NCBI RefSeq assembly: GCF_000214415.1
Contig: NC_015562.1
Coordinates: 1,651,130 to 1,715,129 of the forward strand
Direction of reading: 5' to 3'
DNA: 64,000 nucleotides
Source: Methanotorris igneus Kol 5
GTDB taxonomy: Archaea > AGJL01 > Methanococci > Methanococcales > Methanococcaceae
In this document: one piece after another, positions 26,339-36,471 of the stretch
Layout: each line of letters begins with the position of its first letter
Position numbering within the stretch: the first letter of the stretch is position 1
Made by a program: the position numbers and the translations under genes
Notes under the pieces: generated by a model
Seen by the model: the letters and a program-made list of their open reading frames with translations, nothing else
Databases searched by the model: none
Told to the model about the DNA's origin: nothing

Positions 26339-29020
26339 ATGGAGGTAAAGCACGATTACAAAGTTAAACTTTTTGAAGATTTAGGATTTGTAAGAAAAAA
26401 ATGTAAGAAATGTGGACAATACTTCTGGACTTTGGATGAAGAGAGGGAAACATGTGGAGACAGCCCATGTGATGTCTATACATTTATTGGCAATCCAATA
26501 ACAAAGAAAAAATACACATACAATGAGATGGTTAAGGAATTTTTGAATTTCTTTGCAGAAAATGGGCATACGCCAATAAAGAGATACCCAGTTACAGCAA
26601 GAAGGTGGAGGGACGATATACTTTTAACCATTGCTTCAATTGCTGTCTTCCAACCATGGGTAACAAAGGGAATTGTTGAGCCAGTGGCAAACCCATTGGT
26701 AATTGCCCAGCCATGTATTAGGTTAAATGATATTGATAATGTTGGGAGAACTGGAAGGCACATGACATGCTTTACAATGGGAGGGCACCACGCATTTAAC
26801 AAGAAAGATGATTTCAAATACTGGACAGATGAGACCGTTGAGTTATGCTTTAACTTCATGAAAAAACTTGGTATTGATGAAAAATCATTGACATTTATTG
26901 AAAGTTGGTGGGAGGGAGGAGGAAACGCAGGGCCATGTTATGAGGTTATTACACACGGTGTTGAACTTGCCACACTTGTCTTTATGCAGTATGAGAAAGT
27001 TGGCGATGCATATAAGGAAATTCCATTAAAGATTGTCGATACTGGTTATGGAATTGAGAGGTTTGTTTGGGCTTCACAGGGAACACCAACTGCTTATGAT
27101 GCTGTATTTGGGGATATTGTTGAGAAATTGAAGAAAAATGCTGGAATTGAAAACATAGACGATAGAATATTGGCAAAGATTACAGAAGTTGCTGGATTGA
27201 TGGATATTGAGGATGTTGGGGACTTGAAGATTTTGAGGAAGAGGGTTGCTGATAAGATTGGAATGGATGTTGAGGAACTTGATAAATTGATAAGTCCATT
27301 AGAAAACATCTACGCAATAGCAGACCACACAAGATGCTTAGCATTTATGTTTGGGGATGGAATCGTTCCTTCAAATGTTAAAGATGGATATTTGGCAAGG
27401 TTGGTTTTAAGGAAAACGTTGAGATACATGGAAAAGGCAGGATTAACTTTATCATTAAAAGATATCATCCAAATGCAATTGGGAAACTTAAAAGACCTTT
27501 ATCCAGAGCTTTTGGAGATGGAAGATTATATTATGGAAATTGTTGAGGTTGAAGAGAAAAAATACATACAAACACTTAACAGGGGGAGAGGAATTGTTGA
27601 GAGATTAGTTAAATCTAAGAATGAGATTGGTTTAGATGATTTAATTGAACTCTATGACAGCCATGGATTACCACCAGAGGTTGTAGAGGATATTGCAAAA
27701 GAAATTGGGCAAAAAACAAAGAAAGAGGTAAAAATAAACATCCCAGACAATTTCTACACAATAGTTGCAGAGAGACATGAACAGAAAAAAGAAGAGACAA
27801 AGGACAAGAAAGAGGACTTACCAGATGTGGATGTTCCAGAGACAGAGTTATTATTCTACAAAAATCCAAAACAGAAGGAGTTTGAGGCAAAGATATTGAA
27901 AATTGTTGATAATTATGTGATTTTAGATAAAACACTCTTCTATCCAGAAGGTGGTGGGCAAAGGTACGATACTGGATTTATAAATGATAAGGAGGTTATT
28001 GAGGTTCAAAAGAAAAACAACATTGTTTACCACAAACTTAAAGATGTCGGTGGCTTAAAAGAAGGGGATGTTGTAAAAGGTGTCATTAACTGGGAAGATA
28101 GAGAAAGGTTGATGAGGAATCACACAGCAACACACATAATTAACGCAGCATGTCAAAAAGTTTTGGGTAAACACGTTTGGCAGGCAGGTTCAAATGTTGA
28201 GGTTGATAAGGCAAGGTTAGATATTACACATTATGAAAGAATTAGCAGAGAGCAGTTAAAGGAAATCGAAAGAATTGCAAATGAAATTGTTTTAAAAGGC
28301 ATCCCAATAAAATCAACATTCATGAATAGGAATGATGCAGAGCAAAAATATGGATTTAGAATTTACCAAGGGGGAGTTGTCCCAGGAAATGTTTTGAGAA
28401 TCGTTGAGATTGAAGGTGTTGATATTGAGGCGTGTGGTGGAACGCATTGCGAGAACACATCAGAAGTTGGATTTATAAAGATTTTGAGGACTGAAAGAAT
28501 TCAAGATGGTGTTGAAAGGCTTGAATACACAAGTGGAATAAATTCAGTTGAGGAAATCCAAAAAATGGAAGATACATTAATAGAAGCAAGTGGAATCTTA
28601 GGAGTTCCACCAGAGCAGCTGCCAAAGGCGGTTAAGAGGTTCTTTGATGAGTGGAAAGAACAAAGAAAGACTATCGAAGAACTGCAGAAGAAAATTGGAG
28701 AACTTAAAAAATACGAGTTAATGAACAAGTTTGAAGAAGTTGGAAAATACAAAGTTTTAGTTGAGAAAGTTGAAGGTGATCCAAAAGAGATGTTGAATAT
28801 TGCTGATAATTTGGTAAAAGAAGGCTCTATTGTGGTCTTGCTGAACGATAATGGAAATATTTTATGTAAGAGAGGAGAAAATGTTGATATAAGTATGGTT
28901 GAATTGATTAGGCATGTTGCAAAAGGTGGAGGAAGAGAACACTTAGCACAAGGAAAATATAGTGGTGAGTTTGAGACAATTAAGGAAAAAGTTGTTGAGT
29001 TCGTTAAAAGCAAGCAATAA
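26339..29020 (+). CDS. alaS: Alanyl-tRNA synthetase
   Basis: 893 residues, the archaeal length. N-terminal [10 protein letters not shown] zinc element, class II core with [12 protein letters not shown] and [17 protein letters not shown], then the editing domain with [11 protein letters not shown] (HxxxH) and [15 protein letters not shown] (CxxxH), and a C-terminal oligomerisation/C-Ala domain ending near [14 protein letters not shown]. All editing metal ligands are present. GGTGAT lies before the ATG (26339). Confidence 0.96.
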   Translation: MEVKHDYKVKLFEDLGFVRKKCKKCGQYFWTLDEERETCGDSPCDVYTFIGNPITKKKYTYNEMVKEFLNFFAENGHTPIKRYPVTARRWRDDILLTIASIAVFQPWVTKGIVEPVANPLVIAQPCIRLNDIDNVGRTGRHMTCFTMGGHHAFNKKDDFKYWTDETVELCFNFMKKLGIDEKSLTFIESWWEGGGNAGPCYEVITHGVELATLVFMQYEKVGDAYKEIPLKIVDTGYGIERFVWASQGTPTAYDAVFGDIVEKLKKNAGIENIDDRILAKITEVAGLMDIEDVGDLKILRKRVADKIGMDVEELDKLISPLENIYAIADHTRCLAFMFGDGIVPSNVKDGYLARLVLRKTLRYMEKAGLTLSLKDIIQMQLGNLKDLYPELLEMEDYIMEIVEVEEKKYIQTLNRGRGIVERLVKSKNEIGLDDLIELYDSHGLPPEVVEDIAKEIGQKTKKEVKINIPDNFYTIVAERHEQKKEETKDKKEDLPDVDVPETELLFYKNPKQKEFEAKILKIVDNYVILDKTLFYPEGGGQRYDTGFINDKEVIEVQKKNNIVYHKLKDVGGLKEGDVVKGVINWEDRERLMRNHTATHIINAACQKVLGKHVWQAGSNVEVDKARLDITHYERISREQLKEIERIANEIVLKGIPIKSTFMNRNDAEQKYGFRIYQGGVVPGNVLRIVEIEGVDIEACGGTHCENTSEVGFIKILRTERIQDGVERLEYTSGINSVEEIQKMEDTLIEASGILGVPPEQLPKAVKRFFDEWKEQRKTIEELQKKIGELKKYELMNKFEEVGKYKVLVEKVEGDPKEMLNIADNLVKEGSIVVLLNDNGNILCKRGENVDISMVELIRHVAKGGGREHLAQGKYSGEFETIKEKVVEFVKSKQ

Positions 29021-29021
29021 A

Positions 29022-29064
29022 ATTTGATTTATTTCTTTTTTTATTTTTTATTTTTTATACTTAA
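29022..29064 (+). terminator. T-rich tract after alaS
   Basis: Several T runs (six to seven bases each) immediately follow the alaS stop, consistent with an archaeal oligo-T terminator. A tandem pair of AAAATAATATATAATAGT follows at about 29090-29125. Confidence 0.4.
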
Positions 29065-29198
29065 AATAATTTTAGGATGCTACAAAATAGAAAATAATAT
29101 ATAATAGTAAAATAATATATAATAGTGTAAAAAATTAAACTTTATTTTAAAATATTTTAAAATCTTAAATAATCTTAAATAATGTGTGGGGCTGTGTT

Positions 29199-29612
29199 AT
29201 GGAGATAGGATATGCTTTTATTTTAGCGGGATTATTCATGATTGCCTTAGAAACCATTATTCCTGGGTTGTATTTTCCGGCTTGGGGAATTGCAATACTA
29301 ATCTATGGAGTTTTTTTAATAATTGCCCCAAATTTTGCCTTACCATCTGCAATAATTGCAGGAGTTGTGACACTCTATATAATTCACAAAGCAGTTTATA
29401 AGAAAGGCATGGATGTGAAAATAGGGGCTGAAAAATACATTGGCATGGAGGGAATTATGCTTAAGGATGTTGATGAACACCATTATGGGTTTGTTTTGAT
29501 AGATGGGGAGAAATGGCAAGCTAAGGCAAAAGAACCAATAAAAAAAGGAGAAAAAGTTGTTGTTGTTGGTATAGAGGGGGTTTCCCTCATAGTTAAGAAA
29601 AAAGAAAATTAA
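29199..29612 (+). CDS. NfeD-family membrane protein
   Basis: About 137 residues with three to four membrane helices and a C-terminal OB-fold (GMEGIMLKDVDEHHYGFVLI, GEKWQAKAKEPIKKGEKV). NfeD proteins partner with SPFH/stomatin proteins in membrane microdomains, and a stomatin gene follows directly. The ATG at 29199 gives a normal N terminus; the GTG at 29184 is an alternative. Confidence 0.85.
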   Translation: MEIGYAFILAGLFMIALETIIPGLYFPAWGIAILIYGVFLIIAPNFALPSAIIAGVVTLYIIHKAVYKKGMDVKIGAEKYIGMEGIMLKDVDEHHYGFVLIDGEKWQAKAKEPIKKGEKVVVVGIEGVSLIVKKKEN

Positions 29613-29675
29613 ACAGGTTGTTAAAAATCATAGTTGTTTATAATTTATTATTAATTCATTATTAGGGTGATAGTT

Positions 29676-30488
29676 GTGTGGTTTTGGATTCTATTAGGTT
29701 TAATTACTCTATTTATTATTACAAAGGCAGTTGTTATTGTTAAGCAGTATGAAGGGGGGCTTATATTCAGGCTTGGTAAAGTTATAGGAATGTTGAGGCC
29801 TGGAGTAAATTTAATAATCCCATTCTTTGATGTACCTATAAAGGTGGATTTAAGGACAAAAGTTGTTGATATTCCACCACAAGAGATGATAACAAAAGAT
29901 AACGCTGCTGTTAGGATAGATGCGGTTATTTATTATAGGGTTGTGGATGTTAATAGGGCAATTTTGGAGGTTCAGAATTACGAATTTGCAATAATAAACC
30001 TTACTCAAACAACATTGAGGGCAATAATTGGTAATATGGAGTTGGATGAGGTCTTGAATAAGAGAGAACACATAAATTCAATATTGTTGGAGATATTAGA
30101 TAAGGAAACTGACGTCTGGGGGGTTAAGGTAGAGAAAGTTGAACTTAGGGAGATTGAGCCACCACAAGATATAAAAGATGCGATGACCCAGCAGATGAAG
30201 GCGGAGAGGTTGAAGAGAGCAGCAATCTTAGAGGCAGAGGGAGAGAAACGAAGTAGAATCTTAAAAGCAGAAGGTATTGCAGAGAGTTATAGGATTGAGG
30301 CAGAAGGGCAGGCAAAGGCAATTAAAATTGTTGCTGAAGCAGCGCAGCAATACTTTAAGGATGAAGCACAATTATACAAAGCATTGGAAGTTGCTTCAAT
30401 TGTGTTAAAAGACAATGCAAAATATGTGATATCTGAGAACATTATGGATATAGCAAAGAATTTCATCAAAAAAGAAACTAAGCAATAA
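29676..30488 (+). CDS. Stomatin/prohibitin-like SPFH (band 7) protein
   Basis: About 270 residues: an N-terminal membrane helix ([20 protein letters not shown]), the SPFH domain with [39 protein letters not shown] and [16 protein letters not shown], then a helical coiled-coil part rich in [15 protein letters not shown]. Paired with the NfeD gene upstream. A GGTGAT at 29666-29671 places the GTG at 29676 as start. Confidence 0.9.
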   Translation: MWFWILLGLITLFIITKAVVIVKQYEGGLIFRLGKVIGMLRPGVNLIIPFFDVPIKVDLRTKVVDIPPQEMITKDNAAVRIDAVIYYRVVDVNRAILEVQNYEFAIINLTQTTLRAIIGNMELDEVLNKREHINSILLEILDKETDVWGVKVEKVELREIEPPQDIKDAMTQQMKAERLKRAAILEAEGEKRSRILKAEGIAESYRIEAEGQAKAIKIVAEAAQQYFKDEAQLYKALEVASIVLKDNAKYVISENIMDIAKNFIKKETKQ

Positions 30489-30493
30489 TTGGG

Positions 30494-31108
30494 ATGGTGA
30501 TGAATGATAAGCACGTTATAGCATTTTGTTTAATATTTGCAGTATTGGGTTTAATATCCCTAAATTTTTATACCTTAGAGCCAAAAGACGTCAAAATTTG
30601 TGAGATAAAGGATGGGGACTATGTAAAAATAACTGGTTATATTCAAAAATTGATAGTCAAGAGAGACGAATATCGACATATATTGGAAGTTAAATCTTTA
30701 ACTATAAGTGATGGCACGGGACATTTAAATGTTGTTGCATTTGGAAAAGTAAGAGAAGAACTAACAAATTACATAAAGGATTATCAGCCATGTTCCATAA
30801 AAGAGGAGGATAAAGTTCAAGTGATTGGGAAAATATCAACATACAATGGGAGATACCAACTAATTTTAGAGGATATAGATAACTTCAAGTTAATTGAAAA
30901 GTTAAATTTTGAGAAGGATATTTATCTCTCTCCAATTCCAACGCATATATATGCCTCAAAATATGGGAAAACATACCACACATCAGAAGATTGTCCTTAT
31001 GGTAAGAAAATAAAGAAAGATAATAGAATTTACTTCTATTCTGAGGAAGATGCAGAAGAATTAGGTTATAAAAAATGCAAATGGTGTTCAAAGAATGCCA
31101 ATAAATAA
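30494..31108 (+). CDS. Membrane-anchored OB-fold protein with Ada-like zinc-binding C terminus
   Basis: About 204 residues: an N-terminal membrane helix (residues 8-26), an OB-fold of the nucleic-acid-binding type (DGDYVKITGYIQKL, SDGTGHLNVVAFGKV, DKVQVIGKISTYNGRYQLIL) and a C-terminal YHTSEDCPYGKK...EEDAEELGYKKCKWC segment that resembles the Ada metal-binding domain. The topology suggests the OB and Zn domains lie outside the cell, as in exported nucleases or DNA-uptake proteins, though no nuclease domain is present. It overlaps the next gene by 14 bases. Confidence 0.7.
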   Translation: MVMNDKHVIAFCLIFAVLGLISLNFYTLEPKDVKICEIKDGDYVKITGYIQKLIVKRDEYRHILEVKSLTISDGTGHLNVVAFGKVREELTNYIKDYQPCSIKEEDKVQVIGKISTYNGRYQLILEDIDNFKLIEKLNFEKDIYLSPIPTHIYASKYGKTYHTSEDCPYGKKIKKDNRIYFYSEEDAEELGYKKCKWCSKNANK

Positions 31109-32288
31109 TTTGTTCTTTCTCTTTTTGGGCATCATTTGCGGAACATTTACTGGATTATTCCCTGGCGTGCATCCAAACAATATTGTGGCATTATCTTTCC
31201 TATTTATTCCTTATTTCGAGAGTGGTTATGTGTTCTTTTTAATTGGCATGGTTGTTGCCCACTATTTTATAAATTACGTTCCAACGGTGTTCTTAGGAGT
31301 ACCTGATGATGAAACAGCAACTGCCGTCTTTCCAATGCATAGATTAACTTTGAGGGGTTTAGGTTATGAGGCGGTGTTTTTATCAGGTTTTGGGGCATTT
31401 TTAGGTATAGTATCTTCAATTTTTGTGATTTTTGTTATATCATTTTTAAATTTGGATTTTTATCGGTTTTATAGTTTTTTAAAGTCATATCTTCCATTTA
31501 TTTTGGCGTTAGTTTTGTTTATTATTGTTATATTTTCAAGGAGTTATTGGGCGTTGGTTATAACGCTATTATCTGGGATTTTTGGAGTTATCACGCTATA
31601 TAAAAATCCATCCTTCAACTGCACATTAACTGCAATATTTACAGGCATGTTTGGTATTCCAATATTGATAAACAACCTTAAAACAGCAAGGATACCACAC
31701 CAAATTATAACATTTCCAGATTTTAAGTTGAGTTTTTTAAAATCAGCATTCTTTGGCTCTGTTGGGGGATTTTTAAGAATATTTTTACCCGGCGTTGGAG
31801 GAGCACAGGTGAACTATTTTTTGAGTAAATTGATAAGAGAAACCGATATAAGGAATTTTATTGTTTCACAAGGCTCTATAACATTAGCTAATGAAGTATT
31901 TTCAATCTTTGCATTATTTTTAATTGGGACTGGTAGAAGTGGCGTGGCAAAGGCGATAAAAAATTTAAACATTGATGTTGATCTATTCCAATTAATACCG
32001 TCTATAATTATTGCATCATCGATTTCATTTGTTGTTTTGTTGTATTTATCAAAATTTATCCTTTTAAAAATGCAGAAGATAAATTTCAAAAAGATTTCAA
32101 TATTTTTTATTTTTTTCTGCACTTTTGTAGTTGTTATTTCATCCATCAACAACCATCTATTTTATCATTTGACTATTTATTTGACAGCAATCTCAATCGG
32201 CATTTTATGTTTAAAAACAAAAACTCCATTTTCCTACATGATGAGCGTTTTAATATTCCCAACTATACTTTATTTTTTGTCTTCATAA
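31095..32288 (+). CDS. TctA-like (DUF112) permease
   Basis: A 397-residue protein with about ten membrane helices. The N terminus GTFTGLFPGVHPNNIVALSF and the repeat-like GSVGGFLRIFLPGVGGAQVN are the paired glycine-rich loops of the tripartite tricarboxylate permease TctA fold. No TctB or TctC partner is near, as is usual in archaeal homologues; substrate unknown. Overlaps the preceding gene, so they are cotranscribed. Confidence 0.8.
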   Translation: MPINNLFFLFLGIICGTFTGLFPGVHPNNIVALSFLFIPYFESGYVFFLIGMVVAHYFINYVPTVFLGVPDDETATAVFPMHRLTLRGLGYEAVFLSGFGAFLGIVSSIFVIFVISFLNLDFYRFYSFLKSYLPFILALVLFIIVIFSRSYWALVITLLSGIFGVITLYKNPSFNCTLTAIFTGMFGIPILINNLKTARIPHQIITFPDFKLSFLKSAFFGSVGGFLRIFLPGVGGAQVNYFLSKLIRETDIRNFIVSQGSITLANEVFSIFALFLIGTGRSGVAKAIKNLNIDVDLFQLIPSIIIASSISFVVLLYLSKFILLKMQKINFKKISIFFIFFCTFVVVISSINNHLFYHLTIYLTAISIGILCLKTKTPFSYMMSVLIFPTILYFLSS

Positions 32289-32341
32289 TTAATAACAATT
32301 TTTCATTGCTTTTAGTTCTTCAACCAAATGCATCATTTAAT

Positions 32342-32823
32342 GTTTCCAGCCATGTTTTAATGGATGAGTAATTCAAACTTTTAGAAGCAATTGAAAATGA
32401 AATTATAAAATTACGTTTCCATCCTTGTTTTAATGGATGAGGTATTCAAACTGAAAAAAGCGAAAAAGATTAAGAAACAAAATCCCGAGTTTCCATCCTT
32501 GTTTTAATGGATGAGGTATTCAAACGGAGTATGTGGCTCTGCTTTTAGAACCGCATGAGTGGTTTCCATCCTTGTTTTAATGGATAAGCAATTCAAACGG
32601 TGTGTATTAGGATGTCAATAGATCCAGAGATTATGTTTCCATCCTTGTTTTAATGGATGAAGTATTCAAACGACTCTTCTACATGGGTTCTGATCCAGAG
32701 ATTATGTTTCCATCCTTGTTTTAATGGATGAAGTATTCAAACTATGGGTGGGTGACCCGATCCACCCACTATTTCTTAATTTCTAAGTTTCCATCCTTGT
32801 TTTAATGGATAAGCAATTCAAAC
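32342..32823 (-). CRISPR. Orphan CRISPR array, seven repeats and six spacers
   Basis: Repeats of 37 bases start at 32342, 32415, 32489, 32562, 32635, 32706 and 32787. Each begins GTTTCC(A) and ends ATTCAAAC, with an internal CATCC…GGATG pairing. Spacers are 34-37 bases except the last (32743-32786, 44 bases). The first repeat is the most degenerate (GTTTCCAGCCATG), and reading on the minus strand gives the more usual 3' end GGATGGAAAC, so the leader is probably at the right (after 32823). No cas gene is present in the window. Confidence 0.92.
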
Positions 32824-33001
32824 CCTATAACTTCATCCTTATTTTATGCCCAAACTCCTATATAAATCTTTCTTTTTCAACCCGAATTTTCTTACTGTAT
32901 GATTATCAAACCCTTTATAAGAGTAAGAAAGATTGTGCAAATTATTTATAAATCCAATGCACAACCACTCCAATAAATCTCAATGATTAGAAGAGATTAG
33001 G
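32824..33001. other. Probable CRISPR leader region
   Basis: AT-rich sequence between the array and the IS4-like element. It holds a degraded repeat-like stretch (TTCATCCTTATTTTATG at about 32831) and no reading frame. If the array is transcribed on the minus strand this is the leader, and the IS at 33002 limits it to about 180 bases. Confidence 0.4.
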
Positions 33002-34129
33002 ACTTTCGCAAATACATTTAAATACTTAGATTAACAATAAACCAGCTTCTTTACATAAAGAGATTATAGCATTCCCAACGGCTATTCGGTTTAGTTCTCT
33101 TCTAAACTCATACCAAGTAATCTTTTTATCAATTCTAATCCTCTCTAAAATAAAAAAAGCTCTCATGGCTAACGAGATGTGTCCTAATACTGGAAGTCTC
33201 TTTCTAACGAAGAAATTTCCGATATTGCAGCACTGTTTAACCCCTCTGTGGAATTCTTCGATTCTCCAAGAGGCGTTTCTGACCTCTTGGAATTCTTCGA
33301 AATCCATAAATAGGTTATTCGTTATATAATATACTGCCTTTCCGTTTTTGGAAAGGCAGAAGAGTTTGACATAGCCCACTTTCCTTAGATAAACGATTAA
33401 GCCGCTCTTAGGAATTTCTCCAAGTTCTTTAATCGAAATCCACTCTCCGTTTTTGGAGAGTTTTATCTTCCTATTTCTTTTAATCCTGCAGAGGTAAAAT
33501 AAACCGAACTTATCTATGAGTTTTAAGTTTTCTTTGCTTGAATACCAACTATCAAAGCAGATATATCGAATATTTAAGCCTTTCTCCACCAAAGATGATA
33601 TTATTTCTCTGCATAAATCGTTCTTTGTCTTTCCATCTCTTTGTTTATCATAGACTCTAAAATCGATTGGAATGATGTTTTTTCCATTTGTAACAATGCA
33701 ATCAACGATATGTATGCCTTTAACTACTCGTTTGTGTAGGTTACTCCAACAATAATAGGTAAACTCTGTTGATTTGGAGTAAATTTTGTCTATAACAAAG
33801 TCGTCTATAACGATAATGTTATAGTCGGGAATGATAAAATCTCTAACATAGCTAAATAGTCTCTCTTGAGGAGAAATTCCTTCATCCCAAAGAATTCGAT
33901 TTATAGTATCGTGGGATATGTTTATTCCGAAAATACGCAACGTTTTTGATAGCTCTACACACGAATTAACCTCTGAAAGTAATATAAAAAGCATGTAAAC
34001 GATAGACCCCATCTTTTTTAGCATATTATCCCAAAACAATTTTTGTTATTCAAAATAATAGTATAGGATTGCAATAGATATATTTAATTTAGTGATTATA
34101 ATTAAATATTCGAATATACTTGCGAAAGT
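33002..34129 (-). mobile_element. IS4-like insertion sequence
   Basis: Ends ACTTTCGCAAATACATT (from 33002) and the complement of …ATACTTGCGAAAGT (to 34129) are imperfect inverted repeats. One transposase lies inside. A clear target duplication is not visible; TAG flanks both sides but is too short to rely on. Confidence 0.8.
33026..34039 (-). CDS. IS4/IS701-like DDE transposase
   Basis: 337 residues with DDE acids in IIVIDDFVIDK, ICFDSWYSSKENL and WRIEEFHRGVKQCCNIG, the last matching the Y/W-x-IExxxxxxK box of IS4-type transposases. The catalytic acids are complete. Confidence 0.82.
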   Translation of the reverse strand: MFWDNMLKKMGSIVYMLFILLSEVNSCVELSKTLRIFGINISHDTINRILWDEGISPQERLFSYVRDFIIPDYNIIVIDDFVIDKIYSKSTEFTYYCWSNLHKRVVKGIHIVDCIVTNGKNIIPIDFRVYDKQRDGKTKNDLCREIISSLVEKGLNIRYICFDSWYSSKENLKLIDKFGLFYLCRIKRNRKIKLSKNGEWISIKELGEIPKSGLIVYLRKVGYVKLFCLSKNGKAVYYITNNLFMDFEEFQEVRNASWRIEEFHRGVKQCCNIGNFFVRKRLPVLGHISLAMRAFFILERIRIDKKITWYEFRRELNRIAVGNAIISLCKEAGLLLI

Positions 34130-34477
34130 TCTAGAGATATTACACAATTTAAAACCAATCCAAACTTAAAACATACAAAATAAAACCAAAAAACTAAAAT
34201 AATTAAAAAACCTCAATTTTAATTTGAAAAAATCAGTAATACTTTTTATCGATTTTCTAGTACCAAAATTCAACAGGGGGTATATAATCTCAAAATTCCT
34301 TCGGAATTTTTACGACTTACTCACTTCGTTCGTAAGAAGCAAGAAAGATTAATTAGGAAATTTAATATATGCTATTAAACTCTCTAAGAGGCATTGCTGA
34401 GCGAAGCGAAGCAATGCATCCCATTTTGATGAAACTTTTTTTAAAAGTTTCTTTTAAAGGTTTCATTTAGAGGTTTC
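34130..34477. repeat. Gene-free stretch with hairpin modules downstream of gatE
   Basis: After AT-rich sequence, hairpins lie at 34292-34310 (AAAATTC-CTTCG-GAATTTT), 34315-34335 (CTTAC…GTAAG), 34391-34417 (GCATTGCT…AGCAATGC) and 34431-34451 (GAAACTTTT/AAAAGTTTC). The block 34384-34451 is the reverse-complement relative of the array between ehaG and ehaH. On the minus strand it forms the 3' untranslated region of gatE. Confidence 0.65.
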
Positions 34478-36373
34478 TTAGAGATACTCTGATAATTTCT
34501 CTCTTAATATGGTATTGACCAATTTACCATCTGCTTTACCCCTCAAAACTGCCATACATCTTCCCATTAACATACCCACTGCTCCCATTCCCTTACTTTT
34601 AACAACTTCAATGTTCTCTTTTATAATGTTTTCAATAATCTCTTCGACTTCTTCTTTTGATAATGATTTTAATCCCTTCATCTCTAAAATCTCATCTATG
34701 TTCTTATCTGGGAACTCACAGAATCCTTTGAGAACTTCAATAATTGCTTCTTTTGACATTTTTCCTTCTGATAATGCTTTAAATGTCTCTCTTAAATGTT
34801 CTTCAGTAATTTTTGATATGTCATAGCCCTCTCTTCTAATTTCTTTTAATGTTCCCTCTAATGTTGTTGCTATTAATGTTGGTTTTATGGACTTGAACTC
34901 CTCACAAAGTTTCTCAAATAAATCTACATAGTATGAGAGAACCATCTGCTTTGCTAACTCTTCATTTAAGCCATATTCTTTCATGAACCTCTCTGCTTTT
35001 TCCTCTGGCATCTCTGGAAGGTTATTCTTAATTTTCTCAATCAACTCTTTACTTATTTTTATTGGTGGAATATCAGTTTCAGGATACATCCTTGCTGCTC
35101 CTGGCAATGGTCTTAAGTAGGAAGTGTTTCCATCTTCCAAAGCCTTCCTTGTCTCCTCTGGAACTCCAATGAGTGCTTCCCTTGCCCTCTCTTTTACAGC
35201 CTCCAATGCCTTATCTACTTTTTCCTCTTCATCTGCAACAATTATTACAGCATCATTTTCTCCTGCATTAACAAATTCTCTCAATTTTTTAACTTCTTCC
35301 TCACTAATACCATATTTTGGAAGTTCATCGGTGTGGAAAATCCCTCCAACCCCCGCAATAACCTTTGCCCTATCTGAGAACTCTGTCCCTAACCTTCTTC
35401 CTGGTTGAATTTCTCTACCTACTAAACCAGCAAAGCCCTTCAATAAAACTGCCTTAACCTTACCGTTCTTCTTTTTTAAAGCATTTCTTATAACTTTTGA
35501 TTTTGTATCTTTAAATATCTCTGTTACATCAAATACTTCATCAACAACCTCAGCATTTCTCTCTTTTAATTCATCCCTTATCTTTAATAGATTAATTTGC
35601 CTAATTACTTCGTTCTCTATAACTTTTTCAATTAAATCTAAGTTTTGGACACCTTTAACCTCAATTCTTGCCCCATCTTTTATTGATATGTTAATATCTT
35701 GCCTAATTGTTCCTAATCCTCTCTTAACTTTTCCTGTTGCCCTTAAAATTTCCCCAATTCTTTTTGCTGCCTCTCTACCCATTTTTGGGGAAGTGATATC
35801 TGGTTCAGTTGAAATCTCTACTAATGGAATCCCCAATCTATCTAAGTTATAGACGACACAATCTCCTCTATCTTCAATCTTTCTTGCTGCATCCTCCTCT
35901 AAACATAAACTTGTTATTCTTACTTTTCCAAATTCCGTATCGATATATCCGTCCTTTGCTATGAACATTGTCCTTTGGAAACCTGATGTGTTAGAACCAT
36001 CAATAACAATCTTCCTCATTGTATGGACTTCATCAACAACTTTCATATTCATCATTAAAGCAACCTCTAACGCAACCTCTATTGCCTCCTCTGATGGTAG
36101 ATGAGGAGGTTCCTCATCTAACTCAACTAAGCAAGTTGTGTCTTTGTAGTATTGATAAATGAATTTTTTTCCCTTCTTTGCCTCCAACAATGCTGCCCTA
36201 TCAACTTCTCCCATCTCACTTTGAGAAGGTCTTAAAACTCTCACTATTTCCCCATCTGGCTCATCATCTCTAATAACTGTTGGACAGTGGCAGAAGAGTT
36301 TTCTCTTTGTGTTTAATTGCTGGTGGATTTCTAAACCAACCTTTAACCCTATTTTGTTGTAATCAATCTCCAT
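34478..36373 (-). CDS. gatE: Glutamyl-tRNA(Gln) amidotransferase subunit E
   Basis: 631 residues. The GatB/GatE core is clear (KVGLEIHQQLNTKRKLFCHC, EEPPHLPSEEAIEVALEVAL, DGSNTSGFQRT), with the archaeal GatE-specific insertion (AspRS-like) and the C-terminal YqeY-like helical tail domain (MGMLMGRCMAVLRGKADGK-type end). With GatD it converts Glu-tRNA(Gln) to Gln-tRNA(Gln), as archaea lack GlnRS. It lies 98 bases downstream of gatD on the same strand. Confidence 0.96.
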   Translation of the reverse strand: MEIDYNKIGLKVGLEIHQQLNTKRKLFCHCPTVIRDDEPDGEIVRVLRPSQSEMGEVDRAALLEAKKGKKFIYQYYKDTTCLVELDEEPPHLPSEEAIEVALEVALMMNMKVVDEVHTMRKIVIDGSNTSGFQRTMFIAKDGYIDTEFGKVRITSLCLEEDAARKIEDRGDCVVYNLDRLGIPLVEISTEPDITSPKMGREAAKRIGEILRATGKVKRGLGTIRQDINISIKDGARIEVKGVQNLDLIEKVIENEVIRQINLLKIRDELKERNAEVVDEVFDVTEIFKDTKSKVIRNALKKKNGKVKAVLLKGFAGLVGREIQPGRRLGTEFSDRAKVIAGVGGIFHTDELPKYGISEEEVKKLREFVNAGENDAVIIVADEEEKVDKALEAVKERAREALIGVPEETRKALEDGNTSYLRPLPGAARMYPETDIPPIKISKELIEKIKNNLPEMPEEKAERFMKEYGLNEELAKQMVLSYYVDLFEKLCEEFKSIKPTLIATTLEGTLKEIRREGYDISKITEEHLRETFKALSEGKMSKEAIIEVLKGFCEFPDKNIDEILEMKGLKSLSKEEVEEIIENIIKENIEVVKSKGMGAVGMLMGRCMAVLRGKADGKLVNTILREKLSEYL

Positions 36374-36471
36374 TTTATCACCTAATTCATGTAAATTTAA
36401 TTTATTTTATTTATTTTGTTAATCATTTGTCAATTATTGATTATTTTTACTGAATTATTTTTAGATTATGT

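Noticed and set aside
26476-28501. Several minus-strand frames over alaS
   Set aside because: All are shadows of the 893-residue synthetase, with no independent start signal.
29090-29125. Tandem AAAATAATATATAATAGT repeat upstream of the NfeD gene
   Set aside because: Two copies of a low-complexity AT stretch only; could be promoter-like, but too little to call a functional element.
32289-34477. Search for cas genes next to the CRISPR array
   Set aside because: The neighbours are a permease, an IS4-like transposase and gatE; none resembles Cas proteins.
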